Origin: Colimorpha sp045576855
GTDB lineage: Bacteria > Bacteroidota > Bacteroidia > Bacteroidales > P3
Direction of reading: 5' to 3'
NCBI GenBank assembly: GCA_045576855.1
Contig: JAZNHG010000038.1
Coordinates: forward strand, 19,502 to 83,501
Length of the DNA: 64,000 bases
Notes under the pieces: model-generated
Databases searched by the model: none
Told to the model about the DNA's origin: nothing
Seen by the model: the letters and a program-made list of their open reading frames with translations, nothing else
Shown here: positions 24,870 to 32,186 of the stretch, piece by piece
Position numbering within the stretch: position 1 is the first letter of the stretch
Layout of the letters: each line of letters starts with the position of its first letter
Made by a program: the position numbers and the translations under genes

Positions 24870-25082
24870 ATGAATGAATATATATATTACACTACAGAAG
24901 GATATACTACGGCTCCCAATGAAAACTACGAAGTGGAAAACTGCCAGGTGATGGGCATTGCTCAGGGAGAGTCGGAGGTTGAGGCGCGGAAAAACTTGAT
25001 AGAAGAGAATCCGTGGATTGTGGAGGCTGGATTTGATTCCGAACATTTCATCTGCCGAAAATTGGCTTCAAAGGATGTGTAA
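24870..25082 (+). CDS. Small conserved protein of unknown function
   Basis: A 70-residue acidic protein (YIYYTTEGYTTAPNENYEVE, then ENPWIVEAGFD). It starts 12 bp after the methyltransferase, on the same strand and in the same AT-richer island, so it is probably part of the restriction-modification unit. It has no membrane segment or signal peptide. I recall similar short YTTEGY/ENPWI proteins in Bacteroidota, but no function is known to me. Confidence 0.7.
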   Translation: MNEYIYYTTEGYTTAPNENYEVENCQVMGIAQGESEVEARKNLIEENPWIVEAGFDSEHFICRKLASKDV

Positions 25083-25100
25083 TTCGTTATATGTAATCAA

Positions 25101-26222
25101 ATGAAAAAGACCTTATTATCAGCCATGCTGCTCGGCGCTGTGCTGACAGCGTGCCACCAGACGACAACAAACGAACAAAAAGAAACGAATATGACAAAAA
25201 TGGAACTGACTCAGGAGTGGGACAAGGTGTTCCCGCTGAGCGAAAAAGTAAGCCACCGCAAGGTGACGTTCGAAACGCAGTACGGGCTGACGCTGGCCGC
25301 CGACCTCTATACGCCTGTCGGCGGTGAAAAGTTAAAAGTTAAAGGTGAAAAGTATCCGGCCATCGCCGTGAGCGGTCCCTTCGGAGCCGTCAAGGAGCAG
25401 AGCAGCGGCCTCTATGCGATGCGGATGGCCGAGCGCGGATTTGTGGCGCTGGCCTTCGACCCCTCCTATACTGGCGAGAGCAGCGGCACGCCCCGCCGCA
25501 CGGCATCGCCCGACATCAACACCGAGGACTTTATGGCCGCCGTCGACTACCTGTCGCAGCTTGAGAATGTAGACCCCGAGCGCATCGGCATCATCGGCAT
25601 CTGCGGCTGGGGTGGCATCGCCCTCAACGCAGCCGCTGCCGACCCGCGCATCAAGGCCACCGTGGCCAGCACGATGTACGACATGACGCGCGTCAGCGGC
25701 AACGGCTATTTCGACAGCGAGGACAAAGAGGAGTCGCGCCACGCCGCCCGCGAGGCAATGGGCCGCCAGCGCCTCGCTGACCACATGGCCATGGCCGGTG
25801 GCGTCGTCGACCCGCTGCCAGACGACGCCCCGCAGTTCGTCAAAGACTACCACGCCTACTACAAGACCCCTCGCGGCTACCACGCCCGCAGCGGCAACAG
25901 CAACGACGGCTGGCGCACCATCGGCACCCAGGCCTACGCCAACGCCCGCTTCCTCTACTACATCAACGAGATACGCTCCGCCGTCCTCGTCATGCACGGC
26001 GAGAAGGCCCACAGCCGCTACTTCGGCGAAGCTGCCTACCACTATATGGTCGAGGGTAAAGCCGAGGGCTACAACACCGTCGGCAAGCCCAACCCCAATC
26101 CCGAGAACAAGCAACTGCTCATCATTCCCGGCGCCACCCACTGCGACCTCTACGATGGCGGCACGGGCAACTACATTCCCTGGGACACGCTGACCGACTT
26201 CTTTACCAATAACATGAAATAA
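25101..26222 (+). CDS. Alpha/beta-hydrolase lipoprotein with a predicted cysteine nucleophile
   Basis: A 373-residue lipoprotein (lipobox LTAC, Cys18). The alpha/beta-hydrolase fold resembles the YcjY/dienelactone-hydrolase group: GESSGTPR in the cap region, then the nucleophile elbow IGICGWGGIAL, where the usual Ser is Cys. The acid is probably in LVMHGEKAHSR and the histidine in IPGATHCDLYD. A short low-complexity stretch (KLKVKGEK, DNA 25326-25353) looks inserted and matches the TTAACTTTTAAC word seen elsewhere. It is 1 bp before the next gene. Confidence 0.87.
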   Translation: MKKTLLSAMLLGAVLTACHQTTTNEQKETNMTKMELTQEWDKVFPLSEKVSHRKVTFETQYGLTLAADLYTPVGGEKLKVKGEKYPAIAVSGPFGAVKEQSSGLYAMRMAERGFVALAFDPSYTGESSGTPRRTASPDINTEDFMAAVDYLSQLENVDPERIGIIGICGWGGIALNAAAADPRIKATVASTMYDMTRVSGNGYFDSEDKEESRHAAREAMGRQRLADHMAMAGGVVDPLPDDAPQFVKDYHAYYKTPRGYHARSGNSNDGWRTIGTQAYANARFLYYINEIRSAVLVMHGEKAHSRYFGEAAYHYMVEGKAEGYNTVGKPNPNPENKQLLIIPGATHCDLYDGGTGNYIPWDTLTDFFTNNMK

Positions 26223-26223
26223 T

Positions 26224-26760
26224 ATGAAGAGAGTAATCGTCATATCAACCAGTCTCCGCCCTGGCTCCAACAGCCACGCTTTGGCGGAGCAGTTTGCCCG
26301 CGGTGCGGAAGTCGCAGGGCACCAGGTGGAACTCATCTCGCTGCGCGGCAAGGAAATACGGTTCTGTGTGGGCTGCCTCTCGTGCCAGACGACGGGCGCC
26401 TGCGTCTTCCGGGACGACGTGCCGGCCATCATGGAGCGCGTCCTGCAGGCCGACGTGGTCTGCTGGGCCACGCCCATCTACTACTACGAGATGAGCGGCC
26501 AGATGAAGACCCTCATCGACCGCATGAATGCCATGTACACAAAGGATTACCGCTTCCGCGACATCTACCTGCTGACCACCGCCGCCGAGGACGAGCCCTC
26601 GGTCCCCGAGCGTGCCGAGAGCGGTCTGCAGGGTTGGATAGACTGCTACGGCAGGTCACAGCTCCGGGGACACCTCTTCTGCGGCGGAGTAGGCGGCCCC
26701 AACGAGGTGGAGGGGAACCCCAGGCTGAAGGATGCCTACGAGATGGGCAGGGCGGTATGA
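26224..26760 (+). CDS. Flavodoxin-family NAD(P)H-dependent FMN reductase
   Basis: A 178-residue flavodoxin-fold protein starting VIVISTSLRPGSNSHALAEQF, the FMN phosphate loop. FCVGCLSCQTTGACVFRDD holds a cysteine cluster like that of the gene at 19332. The flavin-contacting loop is WATPIYYYEMSGQMKTLIDR. It starts 1 bp after the hydrolase gene and ends at a strong terminator, so the two form an operon. Confidence 0.9.
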   Translation: MKRVIVISTSLRPGSNSHALAEQFARGAEVAGHQVELISLRGKEIRFCVGCLSCQTTGACVFRDDVPAIMERVLQADVVCWATPIYYYEMSGQMKTLIDRMNAMYTKDYRFRDIYLLTTAAEDEPSVPERAESGLQGWIDCYGRSQLRGHLFCGGVGGPNEVEGNPRLKDAYEMGRAV

Positions 26761-26771
26761 GCTGCCAATGA

Positions 26772-26799
26772 AAGCGACCGGAAACGGTCGCTTTTTTTT
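26772..26799 (+). terminator. Rho-independent terminator
   Basis: The stem AGCGACCG/CGGTCGCT (26773-26780 and 26785-26792) with a GAAA tetraloop is followed by eight T. It lies 12 bp after the FMN reductase stop. Confidence 0.95.
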
Positions 26800-26945
26800 G
26801 TTCTGCCCTTTCGGAGGCAAAATGTGCCAAAATACGCCAAATTTGCGTGTAGTATATTGTAATACAGCTATATACATATTTTTGAAAAAAGTCGGAATTG
26901 CTGCCAAAAATGTACCTGTATAATAGCCTAATAATCAGGGACAAC

Positions 26946-27033
26946 GAGGTACCATCTCCTACTCATCTCCTACTCATCTCCTACCCATCTCCTTGTCATC
27001 GCTTTTTCGAGTAGGAGATGGGTAGGAGAAGGG
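26946..27033. repeat. Family-2 repeat: CATCTCCTACTC array with inverted arm
   Basis: GAGGTACCA is followed by four 12-bp units of CATCTCCTACTC, a short loop and the inverse arm GAGTAGGAGATGGGTAGGAG. Related elements are at 43804-43893 and 51379-51480. Upstream, TATTGTAATACAG and AATCAGGG also resemble the flank of the 43804 copy. The surrounding gene-free stretch (26800-27408) holds no other recognisable gene; a -7 box is at 27279. Confidence 0.85.
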
Positions 27034-27278
27034 TCGTGGAATGTAGGTCGAAAGGTATGTGAATGTACCTTGTTGGGGGTTCAGATGCTGCCACATGGTG
27101 GGTGGAAAATATGCAACGGGGAAGTGTGGCACGGGTGGGAGGCGACGGGTTGTGGTCGGGTATGGCAGTACCGCAGACGGAAGATATTCTATGGCTATCC
27201 TGTGGCTTGGGGGATGCTCTCAGGTGTGTGTGGTGGGTGTTTTTTTGGTGTGTCTGTGTCGGATTTGGATTTTTTTTG

Positions 27279-27286
27279 TACTTTTG
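27279..27286 (+). promoter_or_regulatory. -7 box upstream of the head-GIN lipoprotein
   Basis: TACTTTTG matches TAnnTTTG, 123 bp before the start codon. No TTTG lies at a suitable upstream distance. Confidence 0.5.
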
Positions 27287-27408
27287 CAGCCGGAAACCGG
27301 ATGGTTGTGTCAGTGTCGACAGCCGGTACATTGGCCTTTCCGGCTTGACTACCTGCCGGCCAGAATACTGAATTGAATACTGATAATTAATAAAATGCAT
27401 AATACAAG

Positions 27409-28179
27409 ATGAAGACACTCCGAATTGCAATGCTGGTAGCGGCTGCTACTCTCGGTTTCGCTGGTTGCGAAACGTACTACGGCGAACCCGTCAGCTTCCG
27501 TCAGGATGTCGCCGGCAACTACACCGCCGTCAAGGTGAGCCATGCTTTCGACGTGACCGTCAGCGACACGGCCACCGCGGCCACCGTCACCGTGCCCGAG
27601 AAGATGGTCGACAAGGTGAAGCTGCAGGTGCGTAACGGGGTGCTGGAAATTGGCTTCCAGAAGACCCTCGCCTTCACCATTGGCGAATGCAGCGTGATAT
27701 TGCCGCTGAACGCCAACGTGAAAGACCTCGAGGTTTCGGGTGCCTCGTCGTATGCCGGCGACCTGCAGGGCGACAGGAGCGAGGTGGACGTTTCCGGCTC
27801 CTCCTCGTTCCGTGGCAATATCGCTGCCGCCGAGATAGACTTCGAGATTTCCGGTGCCTCCGAGGCCCGATGCACTGTGACGGCCGACAGAATAGATGCC
27901 GAGGTCAGTGGCGCCAGCGATGTCACCCTCGGCGGCGACTGCACCGGCACGATGGATATCGAGGTCAGCGGTTCGAGCAAACTGCATGCCGAGGCCCTTG
28001 GCACCAGTGCCGTCACCGGCAACGTGAGTGGCTCCAGCCGTGCCGATGTGACTGTGTGCGACCGTATCGCCGTCAGTGTGAGTGGCGCCAGCAATGTCAC
28101 CTACGGCCTCTCGTCGCCCGAATGCCGCCCCACCTACGAATGCACCACCAGCGGTGCCTCCAACGTAGCTCCCCGCTAG
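27409..28179 (+). CDS. Head-GIN (DUF2807) domain lipoprotein
   Basis: A 256-residue predicted lipoprotein with lipobox FAGC (Cys20). The rest is a DUF2807 domain: an N-terminal strand pair (YTAVKVSHAFDVTVSD) and then a beta-helix built from repeated VSGAS/VSGSS turns at intervals of about 20 residues. Such proteins are abundant in Bacteroidota and are named putative auto-transporter adhesin, head GIN domain, but no function has been shown. Expected place: outer membrane or periplasm. Confidence 0.88.
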   Translation: MKTLRIAMLVAAATLGFAGCETYYGEPVSFRQDVAGNYTAVKVSHAFDVTVSDTATAATVTVPEKMVDKVKLQVRNGVLEIGFQKTLAFTIGECSVILPLNANVKDLEVSGASSYAGDLQGDRSEVDVSGSSSFRGNIAAAEIDFEISGASEARCTVTADRIDAEVSGASDVTLGGDCTGTMDIEVSGSSKLHAEALGTSAVTGNVSGSSRADVTVCDRIAVSVSGASNVTYGLSSPECRPTYECTTSGASNVAPR

Positions 28180-28210
28180 GCGCAGGAGTGTGACAGACCG
28201 CTGTCGGAAA

Positions 28211-28930
28211 ATGGGTATGTCGGACGGTATCACGCACTATTACAGGGAGCTGGGCTCCGGTTTTCCGCTGCTGTTGCTGCACGGCAACGGTGAGGAGAGC
28301 GGCTATTTCGAGCATCAGATGGAGCCTTTCGGCAGGCATTTCCGCGTACTGGCCCTCGACACTCGTGGCCACGGCCGGACGCCGCGCGGCTCGGCCCCCT
28401 TCACCATACGCCAGTTCGCTGACGACCTGCTGGCTTTCATGGACTGTATGGGCATCGCGAAGGCCCACCTGCTGGGCTTTTCCGACGGGGGCAACATCGC
28501 GATGGTCTTCGCCTTGCAGCACCCCGAGCGGGTGGAACGGCTCATCCTCAATGGCGCCAACCTCGACGCGCGTGGGGTGAAGCCGGGCGTGCAGCTGCCT
28601 ATCGAGGTGGGCTACCGCGTGGCACGCCTCTTTGCCCGCCGCAGCGAGCAGGCGCGCCGCAATGCCGAGATGCTGGGCCTGATGGTCAATGACCCCAACG
28701 TGAGGCCCAAAGAGCTGGCACACATCGCGTGCCCCACGCTGGTCGTGGCGGGCGACAAGGACATGATCAAGGAAAGCCACACGCGCCTCATCGCCAGCGC
28801 CATCCCCGGTGCGCAGCTGGCCATCCTGCACGGCGACCACTTCATAGCACACCGCAACCCCGAGGCGTTCAACGCCACGGTGCTGCGGTTCCTGGTTGGT
28901 CAATGCAATGAAGTAGACAGTAGTCAGTAG
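28211..28930 (+). CDS. Alpha/beta hydrolase
   Basis: A 239-residue cytoplasmic hydrolase. The frame is open from a GTG at 28190; I choose the ATG at 28211, and the ATG at 28217 is equally possible. Motifs: oxyanion strand LLLLHGNGEES, LDTRGHGRT, nucleophile elbow GFSDGGN (Ser), acid in VVAGDKDMI and histidine in LHGDHF. The C-terminal residues after FLVGQC come from the GTAGACAGTAGTCAGTAG array that follows. The substrate is unknown. Confidence 0.85.
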   Translation: MGMSDGITHYYRELGSGFPLLLLHGNGEESGYFEHQMEPFGRHFRVLALDTRGHGRTPRGSAPFTIRQFADDLLAFMDCMGIAKAHLLGFSDGGNIAMVFALQHPERVERLILNGANLDARGVKPGVQLPIEVGYRVARLFARRSEQARRNAEMLGLMVNDPNVRPKELAHIACPTLVVAGDKDMIKESHTRLIASAIPGAQLAILHGDHFIAHRNPEAFNATVLRFLVGQCNEVDSSQ

Positions 28931-29050
28931 TTAAGTAGTTAAGGCAATACCGACGGCTGGCGCATTTGCCGTAACTACTTATCTACTGTCTACTTAACTA
29001 CTAAACTACTTACCTACGTAGCTACTGTCTACTTACCTACTTGCTTACTT
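28911..29050. repeat. AGTAGTTAAG/CTTAACTACT inverted word array
   Basis: The left arm (28911-28943) repeats AGTAGACAGTAG and AGTAGTTAAG. A GC-rich core (28944-28971) follows. The right arm (28972-29050) has the inverse words CTACTGTCTACTTAACTACT and TACTTACCTAC. The arms can pair over more than 20 bp. The left arm also encodes the last residues of the hydrolase. The rest of the 317-bp spacer shows only the -7 box at 29193. Confidence 0.85.
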
Positions 29051-29192
29051 GACCCCCTGCCTGGCCATCTTCCACCAGACGGCGACTCGGGTTGCAAGTG
29101 TTTTGCAGGTCGGTGACTGGAAGCAGTGATGAGGCCGACAAAATGTGAACAACAAACTGCATTTTGTCTATGTGCGATTGCGCTGAGTTTTG

Positions 29193-29200
29193 TATTTTTG
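29193..29200 (+). promoter_or_regulatory. -7 box of the flavodoxin lipoprotein gene
   Basis: TATTTTTG matches TAnnTTTG, 48 bp before the ATG. The upstream TTTG is at 29163, with a 26-bp spacer that is longer than the consensus. Confidence 0.5.
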
Positions 29201-29247
29201 CACTCGCAAAAATAGAGCTACTATATGTATAATAAACTGATAGTCAA

Positions 29248-29775
29248 ATGAAACGTATTGTGTCAATCGTTGCCGTATGCTGCCTGATGCTGACGGCGTG
29301 CGCGCAGAATCCCCAAGCAAACAACAACCAAAAGAAAGGAAAGAATATGAGCAAGACACTCGTGGCCTACTTCTCGGCCACCGGAAACACCAAGGCCGCC
29401 GCCCAGCGCCTGGCCAAAGAGATGAACGCCGACCTCTTCGAGATTGCCCCCGCAGAGCCCTACAGCGCTGCCGACCTCGACTGGACCAACAAGCAGAGCC
29501 GCTCCTCGCTGGAGATGAAGGACCGCTCGTCGCGCCCCGCCATCAAGGGCACCTGTGCCAACATGAAGGACTACGACACAGTCTGGATTGGCTTCCCCGT
29601 GTGGTGGTACACGGCCCCCACCATCATCAACACTTTCATCGAGGCCCACGACCTGGGCGGCAAGACTCTCTGCGTCTTCGCCACCAGCGGCGGCAGCAAC
29701 GTCACCGGCTCGGCCAACGACCTGAAAAAAGCCTATCCGCAGTACAACTGGGGCGAAAGCCGACTGATGAATTAA
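29248..29775 (+). CDS. Flavodoxin lipoprotein
   Basis: A 175-residue protein with lipobox LTAC (Cys18), then a short linker and a flavodoxin domain (TLVAYFSATGNTKAAAQRLA, the FMN phosphate loop; WIGFPVWWYTAPTIINTF; FATSGGSNVTGS). An internal ATG at 29347 precedes the flavodoxin domain, as in the lipoprotein at 17714. It is the second exported flavodoxin of the window, which points to an extracytoplasmic electron pathway; this is inference. Confidence 0.88.
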   Translation: MKRIVSIVAVCCLMLTACAQNPQANNNQKKGKNMSKTLVAYFSATGNTKAAAQRLAKEMNADLFEIAPAEPYSAADLDWTNKQSRSSLEMKDRSSRPAIKGTCANMKDYDTVWIGFPVWWYTAPTIINTFIEAHDLGGKTLCVFATSGGSNVTGSANDLKKAYPQYNWGESRLMN

Positions 29776-29785
29776 AATGACAGGT

Positions 29786-29940
29786 TGATGCGTTTATCCG
29801 TTTATCCGTTGATAAGTTGATAAGTTGATAAGTTGATTGGCCAGCGGATAAACATATCAACGTATCAACGTATCAATATATCAACATATCAACATATCAA
29901 CATATCAACGTATCAACATATCAACATATCAACATTTAAA
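29786..29940. repeat. GTTGATAA/TTATCAAC inverted word array
   Basis: The left part has TTTATCCG twice and then about four 8-bp units of GTTGATAA. After a core (TTGGCCAGCGGATAAAC), the right part has about ten 8-bp units of CATATCAA or CGTATCAA, up to the leader of the next gene. The same word makes the terminator at 30994-31055. Confidence 0.85.
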
Positions 29941-29951
29941 ATAAAGATACA

Positions 29952-30974
29952 ATGAAGAAAGTATTTATGCTTGTGGCAGTTGCCGCTATGATAATGGTCG
30001 GCTGCAAGAACAACACTCAGCCCGCCGAGACCCAGGCTCCCGTCGAAGAGGGCGCCGCCGTCTATCTGACCCGCAATATCAGTCCCGAGGCGCTGGTGAA
30101 AATCTACGAGGCATTGGGCGTGAAGGCCGAAGGTCGTGTGGCGGTGAAGATCAGCACCGGCGAGGGTAGCAATCCCAACTACCTGAAGCCCGAGCTTATA
30201 CGGCTGCTGGTAGACACCGTGGACGGCACCATCGTGGAATGCAATACTGCCTACGGCAATGCCCCCGAGGACAAGCGGGACGAACGCACCACCTCGGCGA
30301 ACCACTGGAAGGTCATCGAGCGTCACGGCTTCATCCCCATGTTCCGCGTGGACATCATGGACGAAGAGGGCGAGATTCGCATCCCCGTGCGCGACACCAC
30401 CCACATCAAGTACGACATCGTGGGCAGCCACATGGAGAACTACGACTTCATGATAGCCCTCAACCACTTCAAGGGTCACCCGATGGGCGGCTACGGCGGA
30501 GCCCTGAAGAACCTCAGCATCGGCTGCGGCAGCCAGAACGGCAAAGCCTATATCCACTCCGCCGGCAAGATGGAGAAGCTTGACATAGCCAAGCTTTGGA
30601 CACCCGAATACATCGGCGACCAAGACGGCTTCCTCGAGAGCATGGCCGCCGCCGCACAGGCTGTGACGGACTACTTTACGGCCAAGAAGGGTATCATCTA
30701 CATCAGCGTGATGAACAACATGAGCATCGACTGCGACTGTGTGGACCATCCCGCCCCGGTCAAGCTGGAGGACTACGGCATACTGGCCTCCACCGACCCC
30801 GTGGCCCTCGACCAGGCTTGCATCGACATTGTCAACAATATGGAGCTGTCGGCCACCAACGACCCCACCGACCTCCGTGCGCGTATCGACAAGCAGCACG
30901 GCATCCACACCATAGAACATGCCGAAGCCCTTGGTCTCGGCACGCGTAAGTACCACATCGTCAGTGTGGATTGA
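29952..30974 (+). CDS. DUF362-domain lipoprotein
   Basis: A 340-residue predicted lipoprotein (lipobox MVGC, Cys18). The remainder is a DUF362 domain: RVAVKISTGEGSNPNYLKP, IVECNTAYGN, LNHFKGHPMGGYGGALKNLSIG and STDPVALDQACIDIV. DUF362 proteins often sit beside iron-sulfur proteins. Conserved cysteines appear in IGCGSQNG and CDCVDHP, so a cluster is possible but not shown. It is followed at once by a strong terminator. Confidence 0.88.
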   Translation: MKKVFMLVAVAAMIMVGCKNNTQPAETQAPVEEGAAVYLTRNISPEALVKIYEALGVKAEGRVAVKISTGEGSNPNYLKPELIRLLVDTVDGTIVECNTAYGNAPEDKRDERTTSANHWKVIERHGFIPMFRVDIMDEEGEIRIPVRDTTHIKYDIVGSHMENYDFMIALNHFKGHPMGGYGGALKNLSIGCGSQNGKAYIHSAGKMEKLDIAKLWTPEYIGDQDGFLESMAAAAQAVTDYFTAKKGIIYISVMNNMSIDCDCVDHPAPVKLEDYGILASTDPVALDQACIDIVNNMELSATNDPTDLRARIDKQHGIHTIEHAEALGLGTRKYHIVSVD

Positions 30975-30993
30975 ATAGTTGAGAGGTTGAGAG

Positions 30994-31055
30994 GTTGATA
31001 AGTTGATAAGTTTATAGGTTATCGGATAAACTTATCAACTTATCAACGTTTTTGG
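30994..31055 (+). terminator. Terminator built from the GTTGATAA word
   Basis: A perfect 17-bp stem, GTTGATAAGTTGATAAG (30994-31010) paired with CTTATCAACTTATCAAC (31031-31047), with a 20-nt loop and followed by GTTTTTG. It lies 20 bp after the DUF362 stop. Confidence 0.8.
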
Positions 31056-31143
31056 TCGGAGGTCTGATTGTAGGTCGGAGGTCGGAGGTTGGAGGTCGGA
31101 ATCCCATACCTCCGCCCTCCGCCCTCATACCTCCGCCCTTGAG

Positions 31144-31400
31144 AAGGGGTCATCCTACCACCATCCTACCATCATCCTACCACCATCCTACCACCATCCT
31201 ACCTATTTAACATTTCAGAAGCCCGGTTGAGGGCAGTGTTCAGTGTTTAGTGTTCAGTGTTCAGTATCCGGTGCGGCAGCCTGCTCTCCACTCTCCACTC
31301 TCCGCTCTCCACTCCCCAAGGAGGGGTCATCCATGCACCATCCTTGCACCATCCATGCACCATCCTTGCACCATCCTTGCATTTTAACATTTCGGAAGGC
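31144..31400. repeat. Two family-1 elements and one family-3 element in the spacer before folE
   Basis: The 603-bp gene-free stretch 30975-31577 is mostly repeats. 31144-31223 starts AAGGGGTCATCC, has about five CTACCACCAT units and ends TTTAACATTTCAGAAGCC. 31232-31320 has GTTCAGTGTTTAGT words, the TATCCGGTGCGGCAGCC core and then CTCTCCA words. 31322-31400 repeats the family-1 plan with the word TGCACCATCC between the same head and tail. 31421-31490 contains degenerate GTGTTCAGTG words. Confidence 0.85.
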
Positions 31401-31577
31401 TGCTTGACGGTTGCTGTGTTCTGTGTTCAGTGTTCAGTGCCCGGTGTTTGGTGTTCGGTGCTCAGTGTCTATTGTTCAGTATTTTAGCATTTGGTGTTTT
31501 AATTCTTAATTAATTTTTGCATTGCATATACTTTGTGCAATGTTTTTGCGTTATAGAATACTAAAATGTAAAATGCA

Positions 31578-32183
31578 ATGGAATTGGGTTACCAAAAGAT
31601 AGACAAGTATGACGAGCAGTGTGTCGGCGAGTTGGCCGGGCACTACAAGGCTATCCTGCGCCTGCTGGGCGAAGACCCCGAACGCGAGGGGCTGCTCAAG
31701 AGTCCGGAGCGTATAGCCAAGGCTATGCTCTTCTTCACCAACGGTTACGACCTCGACCCCGAAGAGATACTGCGTTCGGCCATGTTCCACGAGGACTACC
31801 GGCAGATGGTGGTGGTGAAGGACATAGAGCTCTATTCGCTGTGCGAGCACCACATGGTGCCCTTTGTGGGCAAGGCGCATGTGGCCTATATCCCGAACGG
31901 CACTATCGTGGGGCTGAGCAAGATACCGCGTGTGGTGGATGCCTATGCCCGCCGTCTGCAGGTGCAGGAGCGGCTGACCAAGCAAATCAAGGACTGCATA
32001 CAGCGCACGCTGAACCCGCTCGGCGTGGCCGTGGTCATCGAGGCGCAGCATATGTGTATGAGCATGCGCGGCGTGCAGAAGCAGAACAGCGTGACGACGA
32101 CGAGCGACTTCACGGGCGCCTTCATGAAGGACCCCAAGACGCGCGAAGAGTTTATGAATATCATCGGAGTCAATTTGCACTAG
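31578..32183 (+). CDS. folE: GTP cyclohydrolase I
   Basis: A 201-residue enzyme that converts GTP to 7,8-dihydroneopterin triphosphate, the first step of tetrahydrofolate synthesis. The zinc ligands Cys89, His92 (LYSLCEHHMVPF) and Cys160 (EAQHMCM) are present, as are the GTP-binding segments GLSKIPRVVD and SVTTTSDFTGAF. Its length is normal. It starts the plus-strand run folE, rmuC, lolA-like, tsaB. Confidence 0.95.
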   Translation: MELGYQKIDKYDEQCVGELAGHYKAILRLLGEDPEREGLLKSPERIAKAMLFFTNGYDLDPEEILRSAMFHEDYRQMVVVKDIELYSLCEHHMVPFVGKAHVAYIPNGTIVGLSKIPRVVDAYARRLQVQERLTKQIKDCIQRTLNPLGVAVVIEAQHMCMSMRGVQKQNSVTTTSDFTGAFMKDPKTREEFMNIIGVNLH

Positions 32184-32186
32184 CCT

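Noticed and set aside
27059..27376. Three overlapping small plus-strand frames of about 100 codons
   Set aside because: They are Trp/Cys/Gly-rich, overlap each other in different frames and match no family; the region is a spacer with a repeat and a -7 box.
29852..29937. CRISPR array or iteron origin
   Set aside because: Units are 8 bp, tandem without spacers, and there is no replication gene nearby.
31520..31545. Promoter of folE (ATACTTTG near 31528)
   Set aside because: The spacing within the box does not fit TAnnTTTG, so it is not listed as a feature.
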